DNA of 64,000 nucleotides from NCBI GenBank assembly GCA_900465675.1, contig UBJR01000009.1, positions 248,001-312,000 on the forward strand, read 5' to 3'. Shown in pieces: positions 31,397 through 40,478 of this stretch. Source of the stretch: Hyphomicrobiales bacterium (GTDB lineage: Bacteria; Pseudomonadota; Alphaproteobacteria; Rhizobiales; Rhizobiaceae). The notes beneath the pieces are model-generated. The model worked only from the letters and a program-made list of their open reading frames with translations, had not been told where the DNA came from and searched no databases. Numbering within the stretch: the stretch's first letter is position 1; each line of letters starts with the position of its first letter. The position numbers and the translations under genes were made by a program.

Positions 31397-32350
31397 CTAC
31401 AATGACGCGCGCCGCACCGGAAGCTCGAAAAGAGAAGCGATCTCGGCATCGCTCTTGCCGGGCGCGGCATCAAGAAACGACTTGATCTCCTGCAGCACAG
31501 GTTCGGCGCCGATGATCCGGCGGTGGCCGAAGCTGTTGGCCCAGAACAGCCTGACATTCTCTCCTGACGCCGCATAGCGCCGCGCATGATAGGCGTTTAC
31601 TTCCTTGTCGTCTTCGGCATGGACGGCAAGAACCGGCACTGCGAGACGGCCAGCCGAAGTGCCGACATCGAAATCGGCGAGCTTGCGGCCGGTTACGCGC
31701 TGAACCTTGCGCTCCAAGGCCGCCTGCGCCTGCTTGCCAAGGCCGATCATCCGGCCGAAATCATGAAACAGCCAGGCCATCTCGCTTGGCGAGCCGATGG
31801 TGACGATCTTTTCCGCTTCCAGTTTTTGGATCTGCGGCAAGATGCGGGTCGCCGATACCATCAAAGCGGCGCCACCGAAGGAATGGCCAATCGCGGCGTC
31901 GAATCGGCCGAAGCGATCCTGGGCTGCCGCGATCGCCTCCACCGCCATCCCCATATGCAGCGAGCGTCCGCCGGAGATCCCATGTCCCGGGAAATCGAGC
32001 GCGATGACCTCGGCACCGTCCTTGGCCAGCATTGCGATCAGATCGGCCATATAGGCCATGCCCGATCCCCAGCCGTGGGTTACGAGATAGCGCTCACGCT
32101 GCCCTCTCGCCCCGCCATTGATCCTGTAGGCTCCCGCACGCCGGCCGTTTGCAAGCCGGATCGCGATGCGCTCGGCATCTTTCAGCCACAAGGATCCAGC
32201 GGCATGTGTGGCCTTGGCCATTGCTCCCTTCGGGCGAAGCGAGGGCGTACGGCAGAACAGGCGGAAGGCCGCCTCGCCGGCCAGATCGGGCGAAAGAGCC
32301 TGCAGCGCGCGAAATCCGAAGCGGGTGACCGCAAGCGCGAAGTTTGCCAT
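31397..32350 (-). CDS. Alpha/beta-hydrolase fold protein
   Basis: A 317-residue serine hydrolase. YLVTHGWGSGMAYM gives the oxyanion-hole region, IGHSFGGAA the nucleophile elbow with the catalytic Ser, LAVHAEDDKEV the likely Asp, and FGHRRII the catalytic His. The substrate is unknown. The start at 32350 is preceded by the MarR operator-like dyad; the reading frame further upstream runs across the divergent marR gene and is a shadow. It is divergent from the MarR gene and is the likely regulated target. Confidence 0.88.
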   Translation of the reverse strand: MANFALAVTRFGFRALQALSPDLAGEAAFRLFCRTPSLRPKGAMAKATHAAGSLWLKDAERIAIRLANGRRAGAYRINGGARGQRERYLVTHGWGSGMAYMADLIAMLAKDGAEVIALDFPGHGISGGRSLHMGMAVEAIAAAQDRFGRFDAAIGHSFGGAALMVSATRILPQIQKLEAEKIVTIGSPSEMAWLFHDFGRMIGLGKQAQAALERKVQRVTGRKLADFDVGTSAGRLAVPVLAVHAEDDKEVNAYHARRYAASGENVRLFWANSFGHRRIIGAEPVLQEIKSFLDAAPGKSDAEIASLFELPVRRASL

Positions 32351-32366
32351 AGTGGGAATCCAATAA

Positions 32367-32395
32367 TGTTCAACACTGAACAATAAAGTACAACG
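32367..32395. promoter_or_regulatory. Operator-like dyad between the hydrolase and MarR genes
   Basis: TGTTCA (32367-32372), four bases, then TGAACA (32377-32382): a perfect 6-4-6 dyad. CAAC-N2-TGAACAA occurs twice, from 32371 and again from 32391 across the marR ATG. The 45-base gap is shared by both genes, so one regulator bound here would control both. Binding by the adjacent MarR protein is inferred. Confidence 0.6.
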
Positions 32396-32863
32396 ATGAA
32401 CAAAAATCAATCCCTTCCCTGGGATCATCCGCGTTTTCGCAGCTGGATCGCCGTTGCCCGCGCCTGCCAGCTGATGCAGCAATCGCTCGGCCGCTCGCTG
32501 GCCGGGCTCGATATCAAGACACCGCATCTCGATATCCTGATCAATCTCTACCGCTTCGAAGGCCTGACGCAGCAGGATCTGGCCCGCAAGCTGCTGGTCG
32601 GCCGCTCCAACATGAGCATGCTGCTGCCGCAGATGGAAAAGCGCGGCCTGATCGAGCGGCGCGGCGACGAGCGCGACAAGCGGGTGCTGCGGCTCTATTT
32701 GACGGAAGACGGCCGCGCGCTGACGGAAAAGGCCATGGTGATCCAGACCGACCTGATCGACCGCATGCTTTCGGATGAGCCGCTGGAGCAATGCATGGCC
32801 ATGGCCGGCTCAATGGAGCGCATCATCGCATTGCTGCAGCAGGACCTGAAGGACGACGACTGA
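32396..32863 (+). CDS. MarR family transcriptional regulator
   Basis: A 155-residue winged-helix protein. The helix-turn-helix is LTQQDLARKLLVGRSNMSMLLPQMEKRGLI and the wing holds ERRGDERDKRVLRLYLTEDG, the usual MarR signature. The divergent hydrolase gene and the dyad in between suggest local autoregulation. The ligand is unknown. Its stop lies three bases before the convergent LtrA gene ends. Confidence 0.92.
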   Translation: MNKNQSLPWDHPRFRSWIAVARACQLMQQSLGRSLAGLDIKTPHLDILINLYRFEGLTQQDLARKLLVGRSNMSMLLPQMEKRGLIERRGDERDKRVLRLYLTEDGRALTEKAMVIQTDLIDRMLSDEPLEQCMAMAGSMERIIALLQQDLKDDD

Positions 32864-32866
32864 GCG

Positions 32867-34057
32867 CTAGTGCAGCGTCGGCGCGGGCGCCGCCGAACCC
32901 AGCGACCGGTACTCCCAGACCGCGACGATGACGAGCACCAGTGCAGCCAGTATCCCCATCACGTAAATCTCGACGGCTGGCGAAAGAAACGCCAGCAGGA
33001 TCAGAAGGATAATGCCTGCCAGATGCGAGAGTGGCGCCCGTCCGCTGACGGCACCCTTGAACCAGAGATTTCCCGCCAGGAACAACCCGGCGCCGCCAAG
33101 CACGGCAGCGGCAATGCCGATATCGCCAACCTCATGCGGATGCGAGAAAATGAATTCCACTGCCACCGCATCGACGATGATGCCTGCCAGAATCGGGATA
33201 TGCGCATAGGTGAACGCCTGGCGCGCCAGACTTCCTGGCGTCTCCTCATGTTCGATCCGATGCGCGGCCCGCTCATGGCCGAAACGGAAATAGAGCCACC
33301 ACATGGCAACGGTCGATGCAAAGCTGGTGACCAGAACGAGGCCGGTCATCGGCGAGAACGGCATTTCGGAGAATGTGCGGCCCGAGACGAGAACGGCCTC
33401 GCCGAGGCAGATGATGATGAACAGAGCGCAGCGCTCAGCCATATGCGCACCGGAAACATCCCAGTCGGCGGTGGTCGATTTGCCAAGACCCGGCACGAAG
33501 AAACCAGACGCAGGACCGGCATATTCGATGGCGAGCGCAATCACCCAGGCGATCAGTCTTGCCTCATGCTCGAGCAGTCCACCGGCGATCCAGAACACAC
33601 CCGATACCGCCAGCCAGATGCTGATACGCGTGAAATTCAGATAGTTGGAATGGCTGGAATGCCGCACCGCATAGACGGTGAAAAGCGAGCGCCCCACCTG
33701 CATCAGCACATAGGCGCCGGCAAACAACAGCCCCTTGTCGCCGAAGGCTTCGGGGATCGACGAGGAGAGAACGAGGCCGAGCAGCATCAGGACGATCAGC
33801 ATCGCCCGCACCGGCATTTTATCGGGGTCCAGCCAGTTGGTCACCCAAGCCGTGAAGATCCAGACCCACCAGACCGCAAATGTCATCAGCGCCGCTTCGG
33901 CGGCACCGAGCGGTGTGTAGTGAGCGGCAAGCGCGTGTGAGAGCTGCGAAATCGAGAAGACGAAGACAAGGTCGAAGAACAATTCCAGAAAGGTGACCTT
34001 GCTGCCGCCCGGGCTGCCCTTCGCCCGGAGCCAGTTTCTCATCGCAGTTCCCGCCAT
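32867..34057 (-). CDS. Low temperature requirement protein A (LtrA) family membrane protein
   Basis: A 396-residue polytopic membrane protein. The N-terminal TFLELFFDLVFVFSISQLSH, followed by VWWVWIFTAWVTNWLDPD, is the LtrA signature. HMAERCALFIIICLGEAVL and WWLYF are further family blocks. About ten membrane helices are expected. LtrA was first linked to growth of Listeria at low temperature, but its activity is not known. AGGGGG precedes ATG 34057. The DUF971 gene ends 25 bases upstream on the same strand, so both may be co-transcribed. Confidence 0.92.
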   Translation of the reverse strand: MAGTAMRNWLRAKGSPGGSKVTFLELFFDLVFVFSISQLSHALAAHYTPLGAAEAALMTFAVWWVWIFTAWVTNWLDPDKMPVRAMLIVLMLLGLVLSSSIPEAFGDKGLLFAGAYVLMQVGRSLFTVYAVRHSSHSNYLNFTRISIWLAVSGVFWIAGGLLEHEARLIAWVIALAIEYAGPASGFFVPGLGKSTTADWDVSGAHMAERCALFIIICLGEAVLVSGRTFSEMPFSPMTGLVLVTSFASTVAMWWLYFRFGHERAAHRIEHEETPGSLARQAFTYAHIPILAGIIVDAVAVEFIFSHPHEVGDIGIAAAVLGGAGLFLAGNLWFKGAVSGRAPLSHLAGIILLILLAFLSPAVEIYVMGILAALVLVIVAVWEYRSLGSAAPAPTLH

Positions 34058-34082
34058 CCATGCCCCCTATGGCTGTTGTCAA

Positions 34083-34457
34083 TCAGCGCGGCTGTTCCGC
34101 CACGTCCCGGCTCATGCCTTTGTCGGCCAGTTCCTTTTCGTAATTCGCAAACAGCTCGACAGCCCGTTCGCCGAGCTCCCGCAGATAGGTCCAGGTGAAG
34201 ATGCCGGTGTCGTGCATGTCGTCGAAGCCGATGCGCACCGCATAGTTTCCGGTCGGCGTCATGGCGATGATGGCCACGTTGCGCTTGCCGGGAACGGTCA
34301 ACTTCTGCCCGGGACCATGCCCCTGCACTTCCGCCGAAGGCGACAGTACACGCAGCATTTCGGCCGAGAGATCGAAGCTCTGACCGTCGTTGAACGTCAC
34401 GGCAAGACGCTGCCGGTCTTTCGAAACCCTGAGTTCGGTGGGCCAGATGTCGCTCAT
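34083..34457 (-). CDS. DUF971 (GBBH-like) domain protein
   Basis: A 124-residue protein with the DUF971 pattern: WPTELRVSKDRQRLAVTF, FDLSAEMLRVLSPSAEVQGH and YAVRIGFDDMHDTGIFTW. The fold resembles the N-terminal domain of gamma-butyrobetaine hydroxylase. Some homologues act near iron-sulfur or molybdenum cofactor genes. Here the divergent neighbour is moaA, which may be meaningful, but this is only an inference. Confidence 0.88.
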   Translation of the reverse strand: MSDIWPTELRVSKDRQRLAVTFNDGQSFDLSAEMLRVLSPSAEVQGHGPGQKLTVPGKRNVAIIAMTPTGNYAVRIGFDDMHDTGIFTWTYLRELGERAVELFANYEKELADKGMSRDVAEQPR

Positions 34458-34591
34458 TGCTGCACTCCGTTCGCATTCGTTGAGTAGGCATTGAGGCGTT
34501 TTCTGGCAAGCTCAATCTACCGTGTGCCTGTACCGTTTACCTTGACGGCACAGTCACATATGACCACATTAACATGATTGCGGAGGTATTG

Positions 34592-35638
34592 GTGAACAGC
34601 AATGTCGGCACGATAGGAAGCGCTGCACCGCTCGTGGCGGATGCAAGCCCGATGATCGACCCGTTCGGACGGGCCGTCAGCTATCTGCGCGTGTCCGTCA
34701 CCGACCGCTGTGATTTCCGCTGCACCTATTGCATGGCTGAAAACATGACCTTCCTTCCAAAGAAGGATCTGCTTTCGCTCGAAGAACTGAACCGGCTCTG
34801 TTCCGCCTTCATCGCCAAGGGCGTCCGCAAGATCCGACTGACGGGCGGCGAGCCGCTGGTGCGCAAGAACATCATGTTTTTGATCCGCGAGCTCGGAAAG
34901 CAGGTCGGCACCGGCCTTGAGGAGCTGACGCTGACCACCAACGGCTCCCAGCTCGCCCGTCATGCCGAGGAGCTCTACGATTGCGGCGTACGGCGCATCA
35001 ATGTCTCGCTCGATACGCTCAACCCGGACAAATTCCACAAGATCACCCGATGGGGCGACCTGGAAAAGGTCATGCAGGGCATCGATGCGGCGCAGAAGGC
35101 CGGTCTGAAGATCAAGCTCAACGCCGTCGCGCTGAAGGATTTCAACGAGCATGAGATCCCCGGCATGCTGCGCTTCGCCCATGGCCGCGGCATGGACCTG
35201 ACGGTGATCGAGACGATGCCGATGGGCGAAATCGATGCGGATCGCACCGACCAGTATTTGCCGCTTTCGGAGCTGCGCGCTTCGCTGGAAAAGCAGTTTA
35301 CGCTGACCGATATCGGCTACCAGACGGGCGGCCCGGCGCGCTATGTGACCGTCGGCGAAACCGGCGGCCGCCTCGGATTCATCACGCCGATGACCCATAA
35401 TTTCTGCGAGAGCTGCAATCGCGTGCGGCTGACCTGCACCGGCACGCTCTACATGTGCCTCGGGCAAAACGATGCCGCCGACCTGCGCTCTGCGTTACGC
35501 GCCACCGAAGATGACGGTCTGCTCTATGCAGCGATCGACGAAGCCATCACCCGCAAGCCCAAGGGCCACGATTTCATCATCGACCGCACGCATAAAAAAC
35601 CCGCCGTCGCACGCCACATGAGCGTCACCGGCGGGTGA
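34592..35638 (+). CDS. moaA: GTP 3',8-cyclase MoaA
   Basis: Radical SAM enzyme for the first step of molybdenum cofactor synthesis. The SAM cluster motif is CDFRCTYC, a second 4Fe-4S cluster is held by [12 protein letters not shown] with a later cysteine, and the C-terminus ends in GG as MoaA requires. GTG 34592 has GGAGG seven bases upstream and gives 348 residues, the usual length. ATG 34574 lacks a ribosome site. mobA and mobB lie 1.4 kb downstream on the same strand. Confidence 0.95.
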   Translation: MNSNVGTIGSAAPLVADASPMIDPFGRAVSYLRVSVTDRCDFRCTYCMAENMTFLPKKDLLSLEELNRLCSAFIAKGVRKIRLTGGEPLVRKNIMFLIRELGKQVGTGLEELTLTTNGSQLARHAEELYDCGVRRINVSLDTLNPDKFHKITRWGDLEKVMQGIDAAQKAGLKIKLNAVALKDFNEHEIPGMLRFAHGRGMDLTVIETMPMGEIDADRTDQYLPLSELRASLEKQFTLTDIGYQTGGPARYVTVGETGGRLGFITPMTHNFCESCNRVRLTCTGTLYMCLGQNDAADLRSALRATEDDGLLYAAIDEAITRKPKGHDFIIDRTHKKPAVARHMSVTGG

Positions 35639-35667
35639 CTTCCTGGAATTTGCGCTAGCCGCCTGCG

Positions 35668-35859
35668 CTACGCCGCCCCCGCGGGATCGCCGATCGGCAG
35701 CAATGCCGGATTCGGCGGCGTCGGGTCGTTGGGGTTCTTGTTGTCGGCCGGATCCTGAGCCGGCGTCAGCGGTGGCTTCTCCTGAACACGATCCGGTATC
35801 CCGGGTGTGGGCGTCGGCCCGCGGGGCGTTTCGGCCGGGTTTGGAATTTCGGTCGGCAT
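35668..35859 (-). CDS. Small proline-rich hypothetical protein
   Basis: A 63-residue reading frame with about one Pro in four residues (ETPRGPTPTPGIP, NDPTPPNPALLP) and no membrane segment or signal peptide. A good ribosome site (GGGAG) lies eight bases before the ATG, which argues for a real gene. It is antiparallel to its neighbours moaA and the DMT gene. The function is unknown; the protein is probably disordered. Confidence 0.6.
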   Translation of the reverse strand: MPTEIPNPAETPRGPTPTPGIPDRVQEKPPLTPAQDPADNKNPNDPTPPNPALLPIGDPAGAA

Positions 35860-36076
35860 TATGATCTCCCTGGATTTTCGAAAGCCGCGGACATGCCGCT
35901 TTCACTCATAAGGGAAACGTTACCGCTCTGCTTTTGTTCAATAGCCCTGTCTTGGCGGCGGCCGCTCGCCGATTGTGCACTGCGCCATCGATTTATGCAG
36001 ACTGTGACTTGCAATCGATTTCATTCCCGCTTCTTCCCCTCTAAAAGGGCCTCAGCATTATCGGGAATCTCTTAGC

Positions 36077-36985
36077 ATGCCGCGGTCTCGCAATACCCAG
36101 GGCGCCATTTTCATGAGCATGGCCATGGCCGGTTTTTCGGCCAGCGACGCCCTCTCGAAATCGGTGATCGGTGACATGAATGCCGGGCAGATCATGTTCA
36201 TCCGCGGCCTATTCACGAGTGTCCTTGTTTATCTGATAGCCCGCAAGATGGGCGCCCTGCGCTCCTGGACTATCATTCTGAAGCCGATCATCATCCTGCG
36301 CGTCATCTGCGAGATGCTGGCCGCCGTCACCTACATCACGGCGCTCGGAATGATGCCGATCGCCAATGCCTCAGCGATCCTGCAATCGCTGCCGCTGGTG
36401 GTCACTTTCGGCGCCGCGCTGTTCTTCAACGAGCCGGTCGGCTGGCGCCGCTGGTCGGCGATCCTCGTCGGCCTGATCGGGGTGATGATCATCATCCGCC
36501 CCGGCCCGGAAGGTTTTACGCCGGCAGCCCTGCTCTGCGTTGCGAGCGTTTTGACAACAGCCGGACGCGATCTCGCGACACGCTCGATCGATCCGGAAAT
36601 TCCGTCGCTGATGGTGACTGTCGTCACCGCGATTTCGGTCGCCTTCTTCGGCGCCCTCTTGATGCCGCCGCTTGGCGGCTGGCACCCGACGACGTGGACA
36701 GCGCTGTCCCATCTGCTGCTGGCCTCCGTTCTTGTGCTGATCGGATACCAGTCGGTGATCACGGCCATGCGGACCGGCGAAGTCTCCCTCGTGGCGCCCT
36801 TCCGCTACACGAGCCTGATCTTTTCCGGCCTTCTCGGCTTCCTGTTCTTCTCCGAACTGCCGGATGCCTGGACACTGACGGGTGCAGCGATCGTCATCGC
36901 CTCCGGCCTCTATACGTTCTATCGTGAGGCCAAACGCCGCGTTGCACCGCTGGCGCAGGAATCCGAACCGAGAAGCCCAGTCTGA
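36077..36985 (+). CDS. DMT family transporter (EamA repeats)
   Basis: An inner-membrane carrier of about ten helices made of two EamA repeats (about residues 8-140 and 150-290). MAMAGFSASDALSKSVIGDM and LPLVVTFGAALFFNEPVGWRRW are typical of the first repeat, APFRYTSLIFSGLLGFLFFSE of the second. Substrates of this family are mostly metabolites; none can be named here. The start at 36077 has no strong ribosome site. It ends eight bases before mobA. Confidence 0.9.
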   Translation: MPRSRNTQGAIFMSMAMAGFSASDALSKSVIGDMNAGQIMFIRGLFTSVLVYLIARKMGALRSWTIILKPIIILRVICEMLAAVTYITALGMMPIANASAILQSLPLVVTFGAALFFNEPVGWRRWSAILVGLIGVMIIIRPGPEGFTPAALLCVASVLTTAGRDLATRSIDPEIPSLMVTVVTAISVAFFGALLMPPLGGWHPTTWTALSHLLLASVLVLIGYQSVITAMRTGEVSLVAPFRYTSLIFSGLLGFLFFSELPDAWTLTGAAIVIASGLYTFYREAKRRVAPLAQESEPRSPV

Positions 36986-36993
36986 GATCCACC

Positions 36994-37626
36994 ATGGCCG
37001 ATTTCCCGCCGCAGAAGACCAATATCCCGGGCGTCATCCTAGCCGGTGGACGCTCCTCGCGCATGGGCTCCGACAAGGCCTCGGCCCATCTCGGCGGCCG
37101 CACGCTACTGGACCACGCGATATCGCGGCTCTCGCCTCAAGTCTCGTCGGTTGCCGTCAACGCCGGCAGCGAAGCGCAATGCGGCCTTGCCTTCATTCCG
37201 GATATCATCCCCGGCAAGGCCGGACCGATGGCAGGCATCCACGCAGCCATGGCCTATGCGGCGAAGCTCAAAGGCGTCAGCCACGTCGTTACCATCTCGA
37301 TCGACAGCCCGTTCTTCCCGGCCGAACTGGTGGCAGATTTCATCGGTGCGCTCGGTCACCCGGAAAGGATCGCGATCGCCGCATCGGAAGGCCGCAGCCA
37401 CCCTGTCTTCGGCCTGTGGCCGGTCGCGCTCGCGGCAGACCTGGAATCCTGGATCGCCACCGACGAAAAGCGCCGCGTCCGCGACTTCCTGTTACGTCAT
37501 GACGTCGCGGAAGTTCAATTTCCGCTCCGCCCGACTCGTGCCGCTATGCTCGATCCCTTTTTCAACATCAACACCCCTGACGATCTCATCGAGGCCGAGC
37601 GCTGGCTGCAGGCGCTGCCATCATGA
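36994..37626 (+). CDS. mobA: Molybdenum cofactor guanylyltransferase MobA
   Basis: Attaches GMP to molybdopterin to make the guanine dinucleotide form used by DMSO-reductase-type enzymes. The nucleotide-binding VILAGGRSSRMGSDKA is near the N-terminus; ISIDSPFFP corresponds to the usual metal-binding CD(T/S)PF motif with Ile-Ser-Ile-Asp, and FFNINTPDDL is at the C-terminus. Length 210. It overlaps mobB by four bases (ATGA), so the two are translationally coupled. Confidence 0.95.
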   Translation: MADFPPQKTNIPGVILAGGRSSRMGSDKASAHLGGRTLLDHAISRLSPQVSSVAVNAGSEAQCGLAFIPDIIPGKAGPMAGIHAAMAYAAKLKGVSHVVTISIDSPFFPAELVADFIGALGHPERIAIAASEGRSHPVFGLWPVALAADLESWIATDEKRRVRDFLLRHDVAEVQFPLRPTRAAMLDPFFNINTPDDLIEAERWLQALPS

Positions 37627-38144
37627 GCGGCCCGCGGGTCTTCGGCATCGCCGGCTGGAAGAACTCCGGCAAAACCGGGCTTGCCGTGCGCCTCGTCGAG
37701 GAGTTTACCCGCCGCGGCTATCGCATCTCGACGATCAAGCACGCCCATCATGACTTCGACATCGACAAGGTTGGCGCCGACAGCTACCGCCACCGGCAGG
37801 CCGGCGCCCATGAGGTGACGATCGTCTCCGGCACGCGCTATGCTATCATGCACGAGCTGCGCGGCGAACCTGAGCCCGCCTTCGAAGAGATACTGGCTCG
37901 CCTCGCCCCTTGCGACCTGGTGCTGATCGAAGGCTACAAGCACGAAAAGATCCCGAAGATCGAGGCCCGCCGCCTGCAGGCCGCCAAGCGCGAGCCGCTG
38001 GCGCCCACCGATCCCTATATCTGCGCCATCGCCGCCGACCATCCGGTCACGGATACGGCCCTGCCGCGCTTCGACCTCGACGACACGCTGGCGATCGCCG
38101 ATTTCATCGCCGCAACCCTCGGCCTTCCCGCCTTTCAGCCATAG
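37623..38144 (+). CDS. mobB: Molybdopterin-guanine dinucleotide biosynthesis adaptor MobB
   Basis: GTP-binding helper of MobA. The P-loop is GIAGWKNSGKTGLA, followed by YRISTIKHAHHDFDIDKVGADSYRHRQAGA (read in pieces), which is characteristic of MobB, and LVLIEGYKHEKIPKIE. Length 173. It follows mobA with an ATGA overlap and is ended by the hairpin at 38145. Confidence 0.95.
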   Translation: MSGPRVFGIAGWKNSGKTGLAVRLVEEFTRRGYRISTIKHAHHDFDIDKVGADSYRHRQAGAHEVTIVSGTRYAIMHELRGEPEPAFEEILARLAPCDLVLIEGYKHEKIPKIEARRLQAAKREPLAPTDPYICAIAADHPVTDTALPRFDLDDTLAIADFIAATLGLPAFQP

Positions 38145-38175
38145 AAAAAGCCGCCGGTCGCCCGGCGGCTCTTAT
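38145..38175. terminator. Bidirectional terminator between mobB and the OmpA-like gene
   Basis: AGCCGCCGG (38149-38157) and CCGGCGGCT (38162-38170) form a 9-bp stem with a 4-base loop; an A run on the left serves the minus-strand gene, and a weaker TTATTT tract follows on the right. Confidence 0.8.
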
Positions 38176-38192
38176 TTCGATATCGGCCCGCC

Positions 38193-40478
38193 TCAGTTGT
38201 TGGAGGCGACCGGACGCACCAGCGGCGTGACGCGGCGGATGGTGACGCGGCGGTTTTCCTGGTTCGGACCGGCCGTGTTGACCTTCAGGTAACGCTCACC
38301 ATAGCCCTGCGTCGCCATGTTTTCAGGCGGGATGCCATAGACATCCGACAGCACGTTGGCGACCGATTCCGCACGCTGGTCCGAGAGAACCAGATTGCTC
38401 TGATCGGAGCCGACGGCATCCGTGTGACCTTCGATCAGGAAGGTCTCGCTCGGATCCTTCTGCAGCACCTCGTTCAGCGCATCCGCGACCTTGCGCAGGC
38501 TGCGCGCCTGGCTCATCGGGATTTCGGCACTGCCGGTGGCGAAGGTGATGGTATCGAGGTCGATACGGCGCACCTTGTCGCGGATACGAGCCGAATACTT
38601 CACTTCGTTCAGCGAATAGACTCGCTCGACCGGCTCGACCGGTGGCTCGCGCAGGAAGTCGTAATAGTCACGATCCGGATCGCTGCTGGTGTCGATGATG
38701 TAGTCGCGGACCGGGATCCGCAGACGCATCGGCGGCAGATCGGCACCCGGATCTTCGAAATAGTCCTGATCCGGATTGTCGTAGAGCTCCGGCGAGTAAT
38801 AGAGGACATACTCACGGCCGCGGCTATCGACACGCGAACGCTGGATGATGTCGCCATAGCGGTTGCGGATCGTCACGATGCGATAGCCGTCCGGGCGGTC
38901 GATCGTTTCGCGATAGCGGTCACGCGGCAGCTGCTCATACATCGGCCGTTCGCCATCGCGGATGAAGCGGCGGTCGTCGTCGCTGCGCACCACGATATTG
39001 TTGTTGATCTGCAGCAGAACGCGGTTGTCGTCGCCGACACGTCCTTCGACCTGCGCGCCGTCAGGACGCTGGAACTGTGGACGGCGGTCGAGCCGGCGGC
39101 CTTCCTCGGCGGTAACGGCTTCGATCTTGACCGGCGGACGGGCTTCGCCGCCAGCTGCGCGCTGTGCATCGGCATCCGACTTCGGCACGAAGACCGGCTG
39201 CTGCTCGTCCGCACGCTGCTTGTCGCGCTGGCGGCGGCCATCACGGCCACCCGAACGATCGGCATCCTTGTCGCTATCGAGAACGGCCGCACCATTCTCG
39301 ACCGGCAGAACCACCGTCTCAGTGCTCTTGCTTGGATCGGCAGCGATCTGCTTGCGGCGCTCAAGCTCCTGCGGCGTCACCTTTTCAGGTGCCGGGATTG
39401 CCTGCTCGGCCACCGGCTGCTGACCGTTCACGGCGGGCTGTTCGGCGGCATTGGCACCAGGTTGCTGGCCGGGAGCCGGCTGCTGCTCACCCTGCTGCGG
39501 CTGGCCTTCGGCTGCAGGCTTCTGCGCCTGGCCGGGTTCTGCCGGAACCGGCGGCTTTGCCGGTACCGGCGATTCGGCCGGTACGGGTGCCTGATCGGGG
39601 GCTGGCGATTCCGTCGGCACAGGCGTCTTGCCTTCGGCAGGCTGCTCGGCCTGCTGGGCATTCTTCTTGCCAGGCTTTGCGGCAGGCTCTTGCTGCTGCT
39701 CGCCTTCGGTCGCCTGCTGCTTCTTGTCGCCCTTGCGCGGACGCTGCTGCTCGGGCTGTGCCTCTTCGGTTACTGCAGGCTTCGCTTCACCGGCCTGCGG
39801 CTTGGCCTCTTCTGTCTGCGGCTTGGCCTCGTCGGCCTTTGGCTTTGCCTTTTCTACTTCCGGCTTCGCCTGCTCTACCTGAGGCTGGGCTTCATTCTGT
39901 GCCGGAGCGGCCTCCTGCTGTGCAGGCTGCTGGTCGCGCTTGCGGCGCGGCTTCTCGGCTGGCTGTTCGGTCGGTTCGGCCTGCGGAGCTGCCTGCTCCT
40001 GCTGCTGAGCTTCGGGAGCCGCGTCGCGCTTCTTGCGGCGTGGCTGTTCCTGGTTTTCAGCTGGCTGTGCCTGCTCGGCCTGAGGGGCAGCCTGTTCCGG
40101 CTCGGGGGCTGCTTCCCGCTTCTTGCGGCGCGGCTGCTGCTCTTCCGATGGCTGAGCCTGTTCTGCCTGCGGGGCTGCTTCCTCGGCCTGCGGCGCGGCC
40201 TCGCGCTGCTTGCGGCTCGGCGCCTCCTGCTGCTGCTCGGCCTGCGGAGCGGCCTCCTGCTGCTGCTGCTGTTCGGCCTCCGGCTGCTTGTGGCGCTTCT
40301 TCAGCAATTCCTCTTCCGAAGGCGCATCCTGGGCAAGCTCATACGAGCCGCTGATCGCCTGGGGCGACTGCGCCGCGCCGGTGCCGCCGAGCGCTGACGC
40401 ATGCACCGGCGTGACGGCCAGTGTCAGCGAAAGCAGCGGAAAGGCAGCGCTGGCGAACAATCTCGATTTCATTCCCAT
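38193..40478 (-). CDS. OmpA family protein with a long Glu/Gln/Ala/Pro/Lys-rich region
   Basis: A 761-residue envelope protein. A signal peptide (residues about 1-28, ending HASA) is followed by a low-complexity region (roughly 50-370) built from degenerate units such as PRRKKREAAPEPEQ and AAPQAEQAQ. A middle region of about 250 charged residues follows. The C-terminal OmpA domain (about 640-750) binds peptidoglycan: FATGSAEIPMSQ, IEGHTDAVGSDQSNLVLSDQRAESV and GYGERY. The ATG at 40478 has GAGG seven bases upstream. The protein may span or fill the periplasm, an inference from its disordered region. Confidence 0.9.
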   Translation of the reverse strand: MGMKSRLFASAAFPLLSLTLAVTPVHASALGGTGAAQSPQAISGSYELAQDAPSEEELLKKRHKQPEAEQQQQQEAAPQAEQQQEAPSRKQREAAPQAEEAAPQAEQAQPSEEQQPRRKKREAAPEPEQAAPQAEQAQPAENQEQPRRKKRDAAPEAQQQEQAAPQAEPTEQPAEKPRRKRDQQPAQQEAAPAQNEAQPQVEQAKPEVEKAKPKADEAKPQTEEAKPQAGEAKPAVTEEAQPEQQRPRKGDKKQQATEGEQQQEPAAKPGKKNAQQAEQPAEGKTPVPTESPAPDQAPVPAESPVPAKPPVPAEPGQAQKPAAEGQPQQGEQQPAPGQQPGANAAEQPAVNGQQPVAEQAIPAPEKVTPQELERRKQIAADPSKSTETVVLPVENGAAVLDSDKDADRSGGRDGRRQRDKQRADEQQPVFVPKSDADAQRAAGGEARPPVKIEAVTAEEGRRLDRRPQFQRPDGAQVEGRVGDDNRVLLQINNNIVVRSDDDRRFIRDGERPMYEQLPRDRYRETIDRPDGYRIVTIRNRYGDIIQRSRVDSRGREYVLYYSPELYDNPDQDYFEDPGADLPPMRLRIPVRDYIIDTSSDPDRDYYDFLREPPVEPVERVYSLNEVKYSARIRDKVRRIDLDTITFATGSAEIPMSQARSLRKVADALNEVLQKDPSETFLIEGHTDAVGSDQSNLVLSDQRAESVANVLSDVYGIPPENMATQGYGERYLKVNTAGPNQENRRVTIRRVTPLVRPVASNN

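Noticed and set aside
39200..40350. Repetitive DNA considered as a tandem repeat or CRISPR-like array
   Set aside because: The units are degenerate, in frame and encode the low-complexity part of the OmpA protein; there are no unique spacers.
38424..40397. 657-residue Leu-rich frame opposite the OmpA gene, and a 396-residue Pro/Arg/Ala frame at 39164-40354
   Set aside because: Both are shadows of the low-complexity OmpA region; the CTG/GCC repeats keep other frames open, and no motif or ribosome site is found.
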